DNA from: Gluconobacter vitians
Lineage (GTDB): Bacteria > Pseudomonadota > Alphaproteobacteria > Acetobacterales > Acetobacteraceae
DNA: 64,000 nt
Assembly: GCF_015244565.1 (NCBI RefSeq)
Contig: NZ_JABCQG010000006.1
Span: 62,001 to 126,000, forward strand
Reading direction: 5' to 3'
In this document: one piece after another, positions 44,863 to 54,009 of the stretch
Numbering within the stretch: the first letter of the stretch is position 1
Layout: every line of letters begins with the position of its first letter
The notes under the pieces: model-generated
Told to the model about the DNA's origin: nothing
The model's database searches: none
The model's input: only the letters and a program-made list of their open reading frames with translations
Translations under genes and position numbers: made by a program

Positions 44863-46965
44863 TCAATGCGTCCGACCGAGTTCGGACCACAGATAGGCAT
44901 AGCTCAGCGCCTGCGTCTGGGCGATTTCCTTCTGGCTCGCACCAAAACCATGACCGCCCGCCACCTGCTCCCAGTAATAATAGGGCAGTTTCAGCTCACT
45001 CATGCGCCATGCAAAACGACGGGCATGAACGGGGCCAACGCGATCATCCTTGGTGGTCGTCTCAATGAACGGCACAGGATATTTCACATCCGGCTTCAGG
45101 TTCTGAAGCGGCGAAATCCCACGCAGGAATACCTTCTGCTCCGGGATGGAGACCGTCCCGTATTCACCAACCCAGGACGCACCCGCCGACATGTGCTCGT
45201 AATTCATCATGTCGAGCAGCGGGACTTCGATATCAACAGCCTTCCAGAAATCGGGATGCTGCGTGAACTCGACTCCCATCAGCAGACCACCGTTGGAGCC
45301 GCCCTGAATCGCCAGATGCTGCGGAGACGTCACCTTGCGGTCCATCAGGTCCTTCGCCACGGAAGCGAAGTCGTCATAGATCCGCTGGCGATGGGTCTTC
45401 AGCCCCGCATCATGCCAGGCCGGTCCAAACTCCCCGCCACCACGGATATTCGCCAGCACATAAACGCCGCCCCGTGACAGCCAGTTATTGCCGATCCCGG
45501 CCGAATAGAACGGGAAAAGCGGCACTTCAAAGCCGCCATAGGCATAAAGCAGCGTCGGATTGGTGCCATCCAGCTTCATGTCCCGCCGATGCACAATGAA
45601 ATACGGAACGCTGGTTCCATCCGTCGAGCGCACTTCCTGCTGCTCCACCGTCATGTCCGAAGCATCGAACTGTGCCGGCAGCGTATGCAGCTTCTGCACC
45701 GAAGCCGTATCGCTGTTGATTTCCCACAAGGTGGTTGGACTCAGAAATCCGGTCGAGACGGCATAGGCCAACGGGCTGTCCTCATCGACGCTGGCCAGTT
45801 CCACCGACATGTTCTGCGGCAGTGGCAGGTCCCGGTGCGTGAAGCCCGTCCCGGACGGCGTATAGATCGAGATCTGGCCGCGTACGTTGTCGTAGAGCGT
45901 GACGATCAGATGGCCATGGCTCGTGAACGCTCCCTCAATCATCTGCTTGCCGGTCGGCGCCAGCAGAAGCTGGGGCGCAACGGTTGCGGCTGCCGGATCG
46001 ACCAGCACCACACTCCCCTGCGGGAAAGTCTGCGTCCCGATTTTCCAGTCTTCCTTCAACTGTACCACCAGACGGCCATTGAACAGCCCCGCCACGTCCG
46101 CCTTCAGGGGAATGGCAACCGGAGTCACCTGACCATCGCGATACAGGAACAGTTTCGACGAAAACGCATCCAGACCTTCGCGGATCAGCGTGACCTGGTG
46201 CCCCGCGCCGTCATGCAGGACTTCCGGCCCGACCTCGACGTCCTTGCGATTGCCGGTAAAGACCGTCTGCGCCTCGGACAGCGACTGTCCGCGCTTGAGC
46301 AGTTTCACAATATACGGATAGGACGATTCCGTGAGATCGGCATCCGTCCAGGGATAGCTGACCAGAAGCGTGTCCCGGTCCAGCCAGCTGGAATCCTGCT
46401 TGGCATGCGGCAGGCTGAACCCGCCTTCGACAAACTTTCCAGTCCGCAGATCAAACTCCCGGACGGTCTTGGCGTCCTCGCCCCCATCCGAAAGATACAG
46501 CAGGCAGAGATTCTGCTGGCTGTGCAGGCAATCCACGCCCCCATAAACCCAGTTGCGCTTCTCTTTCGCCGCCAGCGCATCGAGATCCAGCGCCACCGTC
46601 CATTCCGGGTGTTCCGTCGCATAGGAATCCGGTGTTGTCCGGCGCAGGATGCCCCGCAGATGCCGGTCATCACGCCAGAAATTGTAGATCATCCCGTCGT
46701 TCTGTATCGGCAATGCCAGACGGTCATGTGTCTGGAGCAGCTTCAGCGATGTGTCATACAGGCCCTGATAAAGCGGCCCATGACCCAGCAGACGCAGGGT
46801 CCGATCGTTCTGCGCCTTGACCCAGGCCATGGCCTGCGCCCCGTTGATATCACTCAGCCAGGCGGGAATGGTGTCGGGGGCATCGGCCGCATGAAGCGGC
46901 GTGAACATGCTGCCAGTCAGCAGAACCGCGAGACCGGCATGGCGAAAACTCCGGAAAACTGTCAC
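44863..46965 (-). CDS. Secreted prolyl oligopeptidase (S9A family)
   Basis: A 700-aa serine peptidase cleaving short peptides after proline. The signal peptide ends near LHAAD (about residue 26). A seven-bladed propeller occupies about 80-430 and the hydrolase domain is C-terminal, with the nucleophile in GGSNGG (about residue 555), Asp in TTKDDRVGP, and His in AGGHGFG. Export to the periplasm is typical of proteobacterial members. It could supply proline peptides; the convergent amino acid permease is a possible but unproven partner. Length matches the family. Confidence 0.93.
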   Translation of the reverse strand: MTVFRSFRHAGLAVLLTGSMFTPLHAADAPDTIPAWLSDINGAQAMAWVKAQNDRTLRLLGHGPLYQGLYDTSLKLLQTHDRLALPIQNDGMIYNFWRDDRHLRGILRRTTPDSYATEHPEWTVALDLDALAAKEKRNWVYGGVDCLHSQQNLCLLYLSDGGEDAKTVREFDLRTGKFVEGGFSLPHAKQDSSWLDRDTLLVSYPWTDADLTESSYPYIVKLLKRGQSLSEAQTVFTGNRKDVEVGPEVLHDGAGHQVTLIREGLDAFSSKLFLYRDGQVTPVAIPLKADVAGLFNGRLVVQLKEDWKIGTQTFPQGSVVLVDPAAATVAPQLLLAPTGKQMIEGAFTSHGHLIVTLYDNVRGQISIYTPSGTGFTHRDLPLPQNMSVELASVDEDSPLAYAVSTGFLSPTTLWEINSDTASVQKLHTLPAQFDASDMTVEQQEVRSTDGTSVPYFIVHRRDMKLDGTNPTLLYAYGGFEVPLFPFYSAGIGNNWLSRGGVYVLANIRGGGEFGPAWHDAGLKTHRQRIYDDFASVAKDLMDRKVTSPQHLAIQGGSNGGLLMGVEFTQHPDFWKAVDIEVPLLDMMNYEHMSAGASWVGEYGTVSIPEQKVFLRGISPLQNLKPDVKYPVPFIETTTKDDRVGPVHARRFAWRMSELKLPYYYWEQVAGGHGFGASQKEIAQTQALSYAYLWSELGRTH

Positions 46966-47001
46966 AGTAACAAGACCCCTGATTGTTTCAGAGCGAAACT
47001 G

Positions 47002-48270
47002 TCATTCCACAACCGAAACTGCAAGGGTGGCGCTGGCTGCCGGCAGCCAGACCAGACAGGTCGTCCCCTTCCCCGGCGCACTTGCAATCCGCAGACGCCC
47101 GCCATGCCGGTCCAGGATATGCCGGACGATAGACAGGCCAAGACCCGTCCCCTGACCGGCTCCGTCGGTAGGAGCGCCCACACGGTAGAAACGCTCGGTC
47201 AGGCGCGGCAAATGATGTGCTTCCATCCCGCAGCCATTGTCCTCAATGCCAAGGATGATGCCGCCATCAGCAGGCCAGCGGTCATCGGGCGTGACCGCGC
47301 GCTTGGCCGACAGGGTGATGGTCAGCGGATCACCCGATCGGGCACCGTAACGCAGGGCGTTCTCGATCAGGTTGAGCAGGACCTGAACCATTTCGTCCTC
47401 GTCAGCGCGCACCAGCAGATCGTCCTCGATCTCCAGTTTCAGGGTGCGTCCTTCCTGCTCGAAACGCGGAGCGACTTCTCCGAGAACAACCGCCATGAGG
47501 TCCGCAACATCCACCACGTCGCGGGGACGCTGATGTTCATGAGCCTGCACGCGCGACAGATACAACAGCCGGTCGATCAGGCGTTTCAGCCGCTCGGACT
47601 GCTGGCTCATGATATCGAGAAACTGCTGCCGCATAACCGGATTTTCGCCAGCTGCCCCCCGCAGCGCATCGATAAATCCACTTAAGGAGGCCAGCGGCGT
47701 GCGGAGTTCGTGGCTGGCATGGGCGACGAAATCCATGCGCATCCGGTCCGCAGCCTGCGCCTCGCTCCGGTCCGTCAGAACAACCAGAACGCGCCTGTCC
47801 TGCCCCTTGCCACCGGGAAGCCGGCGCAGCATGAGGTGAAGCGTGCGTGGAACCGGCACATCGAGGGTAAAGGTCGTAGAACAGACCGGAGGCAGATCGC
47901 CCCGGCCACTGCTCCCCACGCTCGGGAGAGGAGCCGGAGCCCGCAACGCCGCCGACAGTGCGGCGCGCGCTGCAGGGTGACGCAGGATGGCACCGACCGT
48001 TTCCCCGAACTGGGAGGCCGCCTCCTCATTGACCTGGACAATCGCACCCAGCCCGTCCAGCACCACGGCACAGGCCGGCAGGGGATCAACCGGCAGATCG
48101 GCCGGAGATACCGGCGTCAGATAGTCATCGGGAGGAGATGTCGGAACACGCGGCTGACGCAGCAGAAGCCAGACCGCCAGCACCCATCCAGCCAGCGCCA
48201 CACAGACGAGGACCATCCCCACCTGCAGGGGCAGCGTGTCCGCTGCAGGCGGAAGTCCCCCCGGCGGCAC
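47002..48270 (-). CDS. phoR: Phosphate regulon sensor histidine kinase PhoR
   Basis: A 422-aa membrane kinase. One N-terminal hydrophobic helix (about 16-38) precedes a PAS-like region (VVLDGLGAIVQVNEEA). The HisKA phospho-His is in HASHELRTPLASL, and the HATPase boxes are NLIENALRYGARSG, GIEDNGCGM and GTGLGLSIV. It senses Pst activity through PhoU and phosphorylates PhoB. It starts at a GTG 3 bases after phoB. Last gene of pstCAB-phoUBR. Confidence 0.9.
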   Translation of the reverse strand: MPPGGLPPAADTLPLQVGMVLVCVALAGWVLAVWLLLRQPRVPTSPPDDYLTPVSPADLPVDPLPACAVVLDGLGAIVQVNEEAASQFGETVGAILRHPAARAALSAALRAPAPLPSVGSSGRGDLPPVCSTTFTLDVPVPRTLHLMLRRLPGGKGQDRRVLVVLTDRSEAQAADRMRMDFVAHASHELRTPLASLSGFIDALRGAAGENPVMRQQFLDIMSQQSERLKRLIDRLLYLSRVQAHEHQRPRDVVDVADLMAVVLGEVAPRFEQEGRTLKLEIEDDLLVRADEDEMVQVLLNLIENALRYGARSGDPLTITLSAKRAVTPDDRWPADGGIILGIEDNGCGMEAHHLPRLTERFYRVGAPTDGAGQGTGLGLSIVRHILDRHGGRLRIASAPGKGTTCLVWLPAASATLAVSVVE

Positions 48271-48273
48271 CCG

Positions 48274-48996
48274 TCAGCCGCCGTCCATCGTCGGGCCGTC
48301 ATCCAGCGCATAACCGGCTGCACGCACGGTCCGCACCAGATCGACTTCACCCGGCCCGTTAATGGCCTTGCGCAGGCGACGGATATGCACGTCGATTGTC
48401 CGGATCTCGACATGGATGTTCTGGCCCCAGATCCGCCGCAGCAGATCCTCGCGGGAAAACACCTTGCGCGGGTTGCGGATCAGCAGGTCCAGCAGGCGGT
48501 ATTCCGTTGGCCCCAGCGACAGCATCCGCCCGCCCCGCTCCACGCGGTGCGTCTCCGGGTCCAGCGTGATGTCCGCAAAGGACAGACGGTCATAGGAGGA
48601 CTGATGCCGCCGCAGCAGCGCCCGCAGACGCGCATCGAGCGTATCGATACTGCACGGCTTCATCAGATAGTCGTCCGCACCCGTATCGAGCCCGCGGATC
48701 GCATCCTGCTCGGCCGAACGAGCCGTCAGAAGCAGAACCGGAACGTCGCGCAGCGCGGGATTGGCGCGGATCCGGCGACACACATCCAGCCCTGACAGTC
48801 CCGGAAGCATCCAGTCCAGCACGACAGCGTCCGGACGGGACGTTTCCAGCGCCAGAAGGGCGGCTTCTCCGTCCTCAGCCTTCTCGACCCGGTAGCCGCG
48901 CTGTTCGAGATTGTAACAGGTCATCAGCAGAAGGGCCGGATCGTCCTCGACCAGAAGAACGAGCCCCTTGGCGCGTGCCGGCGATGGTCCCGTCAC
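48274..48996 (-). CDS. phoB: Phosphate regulon response regulator PhoB
   Basis: A 240-aa OmpR-class regulator. The receiver contains VEDDPALL, the phospho-acceptor Asp in VVLDWMLPG and the Lys in YLMKPCS. The winged-helix domain has LGPTEYRLLDLLI and the recognition helix region VDVHIRRLRKAI. Phosphorylated PhoB activates pst and other phosphate-starvation genes. The ATG overlaps the phoU stop (ATGA). The extra N-terminal ~8 residues are not conserved. Confidence 0.93.
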   Translation of the reverse strand: MTGPSPARAKGLVLLVEDDPALLLMTCYNLEQRGYRVEKAEDGEAALLALETSRPDAVVLDWMLPGLSGLDVCRRIRANPALRDVPVLLLTARSAEQDAIRGLDTGADDYLMKPCSIDTLDARLRALLRRHQSSYDRLSFADITLDPETHRVERGGRMLSLGPTEYRLLDLLIRNPRKVFSREDLLRRIWGQNIHVEIRTIDVHIRRLRKAINGPGEVDLVRTVRAAGYALDDGPTMDGG

Positions 48997-49727
48997 CGGA
49001 CGTCAGGCTCCTGCATCGTTTCGGCTACCGTCAGCCCGGAAGCCGGACCGCCACGCGGGCGCAGGGACGGCAGGTTGTCGCCGGTCACGGCATAAAAAAC
49101 GCGCTCGGCGATATTGGTCGCATGATCGCCGATCCGCTCAAGGTTCTTGGCGATAAACAGCAGTTCCGTGCAGGCGCGGATGTTGCGGGCATCTTCCATC
49201 ATATAGGTCACGAGCTCACGGAACAGCGCCGTATAATACTCGTCCACGGCCCGGTCCGAATGCCAGACTTCCATGGCACGGTTGGAATCCTGCTGCGTGA
49301 TGGCATCGATCGATCGGCGCAGGTTTTCCTGCACCAGACGCCCCATGCTGCGCAGACCTGAAAGCGAGATCTGGTTTTCCGGCATCCTGATCCGCAGGGA
49401 ACGCCGTGCGATGGACGATGCGTAGTCGCCAATCCGCTCCAGATCGCCCGTGATCTTCAGGGCTGCCACGATCTCGCGCAGATCGCCCGCCATGGGGCTT
49501 CGCAGCGCCAGCAGACGGATCGCAAGACTTTCGACCTCACGCTCCAGCTGGTCCACTTCCGGATCCTGACGCGCGGCGGCATCGGCGGCTTCCTCGTTGC
49601 GGTCCGCAATGGCGGACAGCGCGAGCGCCACTTGGTTTTCCACAATGCCGCCCATCTGCGCCATCATGGACCGGAGCTGACCCAGCTCCTGTTCGTAGCT
49701 TTTGACGATATGGGATCTGTCAGCCAT
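48993..49727 (-). CDS. phoU: Phosphate transport system regulator PhoU
   Basis: A 244-aa all-helical protein with two PhoU three-helix bundles. Conserved elements are ITGDLERIGDYASSIAR near residue 95 and IAKNLERIGDHATNIAE near residue 200, which provide the metal-binding E/D--RI-D signature. It links Pst transport state to PhoR and limits phosphate uptake. Located 6 bases after pstB and overlapping phoB by 4 bases. Confidence 0.95.
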   Translation of the reverse strand: MADRSHIVKSYEQELGQLRSMMAQMGGIVENQVALALSAIADRNEEAADAAARQDPEVDQLEREVESLAIRLLALRSPMAGDLREIVAALKITGDLERIGDYASSIARRSLRIRMPENQISLSGLRSMGRLVQENLRRSIDAITQQDSNRAMEVWHSDRAVDEYYTALFRELVTYMMEDARNIRACTELLFIAKNLERIGDHATNIAERVFYAVTGDNLPSLRPRGGPASGLTVAETMQEPDVR

Positions 49728-49733
49728 GACGCG

Positions 49734-50564
49734 TTATCCAAACCTGCCGGTGATGTAGTCCTGGGTCTGCTGCTGCTTCGGATTGGTGAACATGCGGTCC
49801 GCACTGTCCACTTCGATCAGCCGTCCCATGTAGAAGAAAGCCACCTGATCCGCGCAGCGCGCAGCCTGCTGCATGTTGTGGGTCACGATCGCGATCGTGA
49901 ACTCTTCCTTGAGCTCATCGAGAAGCTCTTCGATACGCGCCGTGGAAATCGGATCCAGCGCCGAAGTCGGTTCGTCGAGCAGCAGCACTTCCGGGCGCGT
50001 CGCAATGGAACGGGCGATGCACAGACGCTGCTGCTGGCCACCGGACAGGCCGGAAGCCGGAGCGTTCAGACGGTCGCGGACTTCGTTCCACAGCGCAACA
50101 CGCGTCAGAACGTCCTGCACGCGCGCATCCATGTCGGCCTTGTTCAGCTTCTCATGCAGGCGCACGCCGAAAGCGATGTTGTCATAGATGGACATCGGGA
50201 ACGGTGTCGGCTTCTGGAACACCATGCCCACGCGGGCGCGCAGGATGTTCAGGTCCAGATCCCGGTCCAGAACATTGCGTCCGTCGAAGATCACCTCACC
50301 CGTCGCTCGCTGGCCGGGGTACAGATCGTACATGCGGTTGAACACGCGCAGCAGCGTTGATTTTCCACATCCACTCGGCCCGATCATGGCCGTAACCCGA
50401 CGTGCCGGAAAATCCACCGAGATGTCGTGCAGGGCGTGGTTCTCGCCATAATAGAAATTCAGATTGCGGACAGCCAGCGCCACTTCAGGGCTTTTCACCA
50501 TCTGCGGATCAGTCTCGGTCATCATGAAATCCTGTGTCATCCCCTGCAGTGTTTCCGGGGTCAT
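49734..50564 (-). CDS. pstB: Phosphate ABC transporter ATPase PstB
   Basis: A 276-aa ATPase. Walker A is GPSGCGKST, the signature is LSGGQQQR, Walker B is [12 protein letters not shown] and the switch His is in [22 protein letters not shown] is a PstB family feature. It energises high-affinity phosphate import with PstA/PstC. The ATG overlaps the pstA stop (ATGA, 50564-50561). The first ~20 residues are variable; an ATG inside them may be the true start. Confidence 0.96.
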   Translation of the reverse strand: MTPETLQGMTQDFMMTETDPQMVKSPEVALAVRNLNFYYGENHALHDISVDFPARRVTAMIGPSGCGKSTLLRVFNRMYDLYPGQRATGEVIFDGRNVLDRDLDLNILRARVGMVFQKPTPFPMSIYDNIAFGVRLHEKLNKADMDARVQDVLTRVALWNEVRDRLNAPASGLSGGQQQRLCIARSIATRPEVLLLDEPTSALDPISTARIEELLDELKEEFTIAIVTHNMQQAARCADQVAFFYMGRLIEVDSADRMFTNPKQQQTQDYITGRFG

Positions 50565-51433
50565 CCGCGTCGCGCCGAGACGCGGACGGCAATATTGATG
50601 GCCAGAACGCCCATTGTCACAAGGAGCGCACCGGCCCAGGCCAGCTGCACCCAGTCTTCATAGGACGCACCGGCATACTGATAGATCGTCACCGGAAGGC
50701 TCGCCATCGGCCGGTTGAGGCTGAAGGACCAGTTCTGGTTGCCCAGCGATGTGAACAGCAGCGGCGCGGTCTCACCGCTCACACGGGCGAGTGCCAGAAG
50801 AATACCAGTCAGAACGCCCGTCTTGGCGGAGCGCAGGCAGAGCGAAAGCGTTACGCGCCAGCGCGTGGCACCAAGTGCTGCTCCGGCCTCGCGCATCGAT
50901 GTCGGCACAAGCCGCAGCATGTCCTCGGTCGTGCGCACGATAATGGGCACCGCCAGGATTGCGAGCGCCACGGAACCGGCCAGCGCGGAGAAGTGCCCAA
51001 ACGGCGCGACCATGACCTGATAGACGAACAGACCGACCAGAATGGACGGAACCGACATCAGCACGTCAGACACGAAGCGGACGCAGGATGCGAATTTGTT
51101 GGTGCTCGTCCCGTATTCGGAAAGATAGATCCCGCACCCAAGACCAAGCGGGGTTGCCATCAGCAGGGCCAGGAAGGTCTGGATCAGGCTGCCGACGATT
51201 GCATTGGCCAGACCCGAGGACGACCCGGGAGGCCCCATGGGCTTCATGATTGCCGCAGCGGACAGGCCAGCGAGCCCACGTGAAAGGAGCGTCCACAGGA
51301 TAGAGGCCAGAACCAGCACAAGGATGCCTGCCATGACCATGCCAAAGGCCGTGGCGAGATGATCGGCGCTCCGGCGACGGGCCGCGCGGGGATTGGGCTT
51401 CCAGCCGTTTGTGGAAACGGTTGTCTCGCTCAT
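50561..51433 (-). CDS. pstA: Phosphate ABC transporter permease PstA
   Basis: A 290-aa permease with six predicted helices and the cytoplasmic EAA loop reading [15 protein letters not shown]. The ATG at 51433 overlaps the pstC stop (ATGA), which fixes the start; an upstream in-frame codon at 51604 would lie inside pstC. It forms the membrane channel with PstC. Confidence 0.94.
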   Translation of the reverse strand: MSETTVSTNGWKPNPRAARRRSADHLATAFGMVMAGILVLVLASILWTLLSRGLAGLSAAAIMKPMGPPGSSSGLANAIVGSLIQTFLALLMATPLGLGCGIYLSEYGTSTNKFASCVRFVSDVLMSVPSILVGLFVYQVMVAPFGHFSALAGSVALAILAVPIIVRTTEDMLRLVPTSMREAGAALGATRWRVTLSLCLRSAKTGVLTGILLALARVSGETAPLLFTSLGNQNWSFSLNRPMASLPVTIYQYAGASYEDWVQLAWAGALLVTMGVLAINIAVRVSARRG

Positions 51434-52410
51434 TTCGTATCTCCCCGCAGCATCCGCGCGAGTGCCAGGCTGGCGAAGGACAGCAGCATTAGGATGAAGC
51501 CCAGAGCCAGCAGGGACGACAGGCGCAGCGAACCGGCCGGGCTTTCCGGAAACTGGAGCGCAATCAGGGAGGCGACAGTGCTGCGGGGCGCGAAGAGCGA
51601 CCAACCCACAGCCGTCACATTGCCGATCACGAAGGTGACGGCCATGGTCTCACCCAGCGCACGGCCCATACCCAGCACGATCGCACCGATCATGCCCGAG
51701 CGGGACCAGGGGACCACGACCTTCCACATCACGTCCCAGCGCGTGGCACCGAGGCCATAGGCACTTTCACGCAGCATGTTGGGCATGGCGGCAAAAACGT
51801 CCCGCATCACGGCGGTCATGAAAGGTGCGATCATGACGGCAAGCACCAGCCCGGCCGTCATGAGACCCGTGCCGAACGGCGCGCCATGGATGATGAAGCG
51901 GATGCCGGGCACATGCTTGAAATGATGGGTCAGAAACGGCTGGACCGTCCGTGCCATGAAGGGAACGATCGTGAAGAAGCCCCACATGCCGAAAATGATG
52001 GAGGGCACGGCGGCCAGAAGCTGTACGGCGGTTCCAACGATGGCCGCAATCCGCGGCGGCGCCATCGCGGTCAGCCAGAAGGCCGTTCCGAAAGCCAGCG
52101 GCAGGGCAATGATGACGCCGATCAGCGTGCTGACAATGGTGCCAAACAGCGGTGCCCAGGCGCCATACTGATCGGCAACCGGGTTCCAGACATCACGGAA
52201 GGCAAAGCCCAGGCCAAACGTGCGGAAGGCCTGACTGCCACCCACGCCCATGAGGACCACGAGACCACCAAGCACCACCAGCACCAGAAGCGCGGATGCC
52301 GCGACCAGAAGATGGAATGCGGTATCAGGCCCGCTGCGGCGGCTTCCGCTATGGGAAACACCGGCCTTGTCGCGGGCCTCGGTAGGCTGCGTGGCTGTGG
52401 CAAGGGTCAT
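51430..52410 (-). CDS. pstC: Phosphate ABC transporter permease PstC
   Basis: A 326-aa permease with six to seven helices. The EAA-type loop reads LRESAYGLGATRWDVMW. GTAFWLTAMAPPRIAAI and the SIIFGMWGFFTIVPF segment are PstC features. It is the first gene of the pst-pho operon; no pstS (phosphate-binding protein) precedes it in this window, which is unusual for the classical pstSCAB order. The 361-base upstream region is shared with divergent dps. Confidence 0.95.
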   Translation of the reverse strand: MTLATATQPTEARDKAGVSHSGSRRSGPDTAFHLLVAASALLVLVVLGGLVVLMGVGGSQAFRTFGLGFAFRDVWNPVADQYGAWAPLFGTIVSTLIGVIIALPLAFGTAFWLTAMAPPRIAAIVGTAVQLLAAVPSIIFGMWGFFTIVPFMARTVQPFLTHHFKHVPGIRFIIHGAPFGTGLMTAGLVLAVMIAPFMTAVMRDVFAAMPNMLRESAYGLGATRWDVMWKVVVPWSRSGMIGAIVLGMGRALGETMAVTFVIGNVTAVGWSLFAPRSTVASLIALQFPESPAGSLRLSSLLALGFILMLLSFASLALARMLRGDTK

Positions 52411-52771
52411 GCGTGAGAAGCTCTGACTTGAAAAAACGGGCGTTATCCGGCAGCCGCAGCCACCACCTCAGTGCATTAGCCGTCCTGTCATGGAAGAACA
52501 ACCGGAACAGGAACGAGGCGTGATGAAAGATTTATGTCATCACTGAACGAAACGGTGACTGCGGATCGTGCCTGCACGCCGGGCGGCACTGCCGGATTTT
52601 ACACTGCGAAGAGGGACGGAACCGTCAGGACACACCCGGAGTTTGGATGGGAACTGTGGCACATGTAACACGTTTGGGAGAGTGACAGCCTGCATGAGAG
52701 CAGGCGCCAAGATCTTTCAGCAACCTGATGACCCGCCTTCGGGTCGTATTCAGATGCTCAGGAGTAATCCC
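52411..52771. other. Divergent intergenic region between pstC and dps
   Basis: 361 bases with no convincing gene. The half nearest dps carries structured leader elements, annotated separately. A CTGTCAT-like element near 52486 resembles half a Pho box, but no properly spaced second copy is evident. No canonical sigma70 promoter pair stands out. Confidence 0.6.
52688..52762 (+). promoter_or_regulatory. Structured 5' leader of dps
   Basis: Two perfect hairpins occur in the leader: GCCTGC/GCAGGC (52688-52693 with 52700-52705) and GACCCG/CGGGTC (52730-52735 with 52740-52745, CCTT loop). In addition CCTGA at 52724-52728 can pair with TCAGG at 52758-52762, which would cover part of the dps ribosome binding site AGGAG. 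It may be a regulatory RNA element; it does not match a riboswitch class I know. Confidence 0.4.
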
Positions 52772-53311
52772 ATGGCTTCCAGAACAGACCGCCACGTGAC
52801 GCAGAACAACACTGCGGACAACACCAAGAATGTTTCCATCGAGACGCTGAACGCCCGGCTTTCGGACCTGATTGATCTGGCGCTTATCACCAAGCAGGCC
52901 CACTGGAACCTTAAGGGTCCGCAGTTCATCGGCGTCCATGAAATGCTTGATGGCTTCCGCTCCAGCATTGACGGGTTTTCGGATACGGTTGCCGAGCGCG
53001 CTGTCCAGCTTGGTGGTACGGCGCTGGGAACCGTGCAGGAAGTTTCGAAAAACAGTGCCTGCACACCTTACCCGACCAATGTCTACCGCGTTGCTGACCA
53101 TCTCGCGGCCCTGATTGACCGCTACGCCACAGTCGCAAACAACATGCGCGAGTCCATCAAGGTGACGGACGAGGCGGGCGATGACGATACGGCCGACGTG
53201 TTTACGGAAGTGTCCCGTGGCCTCGACAAGCATCTGTGGTTCCTTGAGGCCCATGTTCAGGAACCGACCGGAGAGATGCGTGATGGTGACCATAAAGGCA
53301 GCCGTAGCTGA
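52772..53311 (+). CDS. dps: Dps-family ferritin-like DNA-protection protein
   Basis: A 179-aa protein that forms a 12-subunit shell, oxidises Fe(II) with peroxide and protects DNA. Ferroxidase-site residues are visible in LITKQAHWNLKGPQF (His) and HEMLDGFRSSIDGFSD (Glu/Asp). The C-terminal GLDKHLWFLEAHVQ is typical. The ATG at 52772 has CAGGAG 7 bases upstream; the frame continues upstream without a start signal. Followed by a strong terminator. Confidence 0.95.
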   Translation: MASRTDRHVTQNNTADNTKNVSIETLNARLSDLIDLALITKQAHWNLKGPQFIGVHEMLDGFRSSIDGFSDTVAERAVQLGGTALGTVQEVSKNSACTPYPTNVYRVADHLAALIDRYATVANNMRESIKVTDEAGDDDTADVFTEVSRGLDKHLWFLEAHVQEPTGEMRDGDHKGSRS

Positions 53312-53340
53312 TCTTTCTGCCATTCCATCAGTATCGTTCA

Positions 53341-53370
53341 GCGCCCCGCAGGTTTCCTGCGGGGCGCTTT
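53341..53370 (+). terminator. Intrinsic terminator after dps
   Basis: A 12-bp perfect GC-rich stem, GCGCCCCGCAGG (53341-53352) with CCTGCGGGGCGC (53356-53367), and a 3-base loop, followed by TTT. The T-run is short but the stem is very stable. Confidence 0.85.
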
Positions 53371-53375
53371 GCGTT

Positions 53376-53816
53376 TCAGAGGCAGCATTCGAGATGCTCG
53401 CGCGCAAAGGCCAGATCAGCCGCTTCATGAGCCCAGAGTTCAACGTCTGACTGAACGGGAATGGCACTGTCTGGCTGGGCGTCTGGAACGACAGGCGTGA
53501 CAGCCAGCCCGGCGGGCTCGGATACTGGAAGGACCGGTGAGATCACGGACGCCAGATGTTCAAAATCATGGGCCTGCAACGGGCCGGGTTTGACGCCAAG
53601 CTTCTGCTGCACGATCCAGTTCTTCGTCAGTTCCCGCAGATTGCCCCATTCCCGCTCTCCTTCCGCGGATACCGGGCCGGCCAGTCCTGCCTTCACCGCG
53701 ATGGCGAGATCATGAATATCCGAATTCGTGAGCAGGCTCGGATGGGACGACGCATCCTTTCTGTAAACCCAACGCCCCACAGCAGCTTTCAGAGCTGACA
53801 CTGCTTCATTCGTCAT
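53376..53816 (-). CDS. Hypothetical protein, 146 aa
   Basis: A soluble 146-aa protein with no signal peptide or membrane segment and no family I recognise. The N-terminal half is helical with DIHDLAIAVKAGLAG, and a similar pattern recurs at DFEHLASVISPVL, suggesting two related helical repeats joined by a linker. Pro/Val-rich residues follow at about 95-120. The ATG has AGGA 9 bases upstream. It is convergent with dps across the terminator. Function unknown. Confidence 0.6.
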   Translation of the reverse strand: MTNEAVSALKAAVGRWVYRKDASSHPSLLTNSDIHDLAIAVKAGLAGPVSAEGEREWGNLRELTKNWIVQQKLGVKPGPLQAHDFEHLASVISPVLPVSEPAGLAVTPVVPDAQPDSAIPVQSDVELWAHEAADLAFAREHLECCL

Positions 53817-54009
53817 GCTGGCTTATCCTTTCTGGCGTTGCGTCCGAGTCCATGCTTGGAAACGACCTTATACCCCCATCGAAATACTGAAAAATCCTGA
53901 CAGAGACTGGATTTATTCCAAGTCACTTCCAAGCCGTTGATAACTATAACCCAAATACAGTAAGGTCCCCTGCAGAAGAGAACATATTTTGTTATCGAAT
54001 GGTTAATTA

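Noticed and set aside
45589-47685. 698-codon open frame antisense to the prolyl oligopeptidase and phoR
   Set aside because: It spans two well-supported genes on the other strand and encodes Arg/Gln/His-rich sequence without domains.
52411-52771. Pho box upstream of pstC
   Set aside because: Only single CTGTCAT/CTGTCAC-like halves are seen (near 52486 on plus and 52682 on minus) without the second correctly spaced copy, so no operator was annotated.
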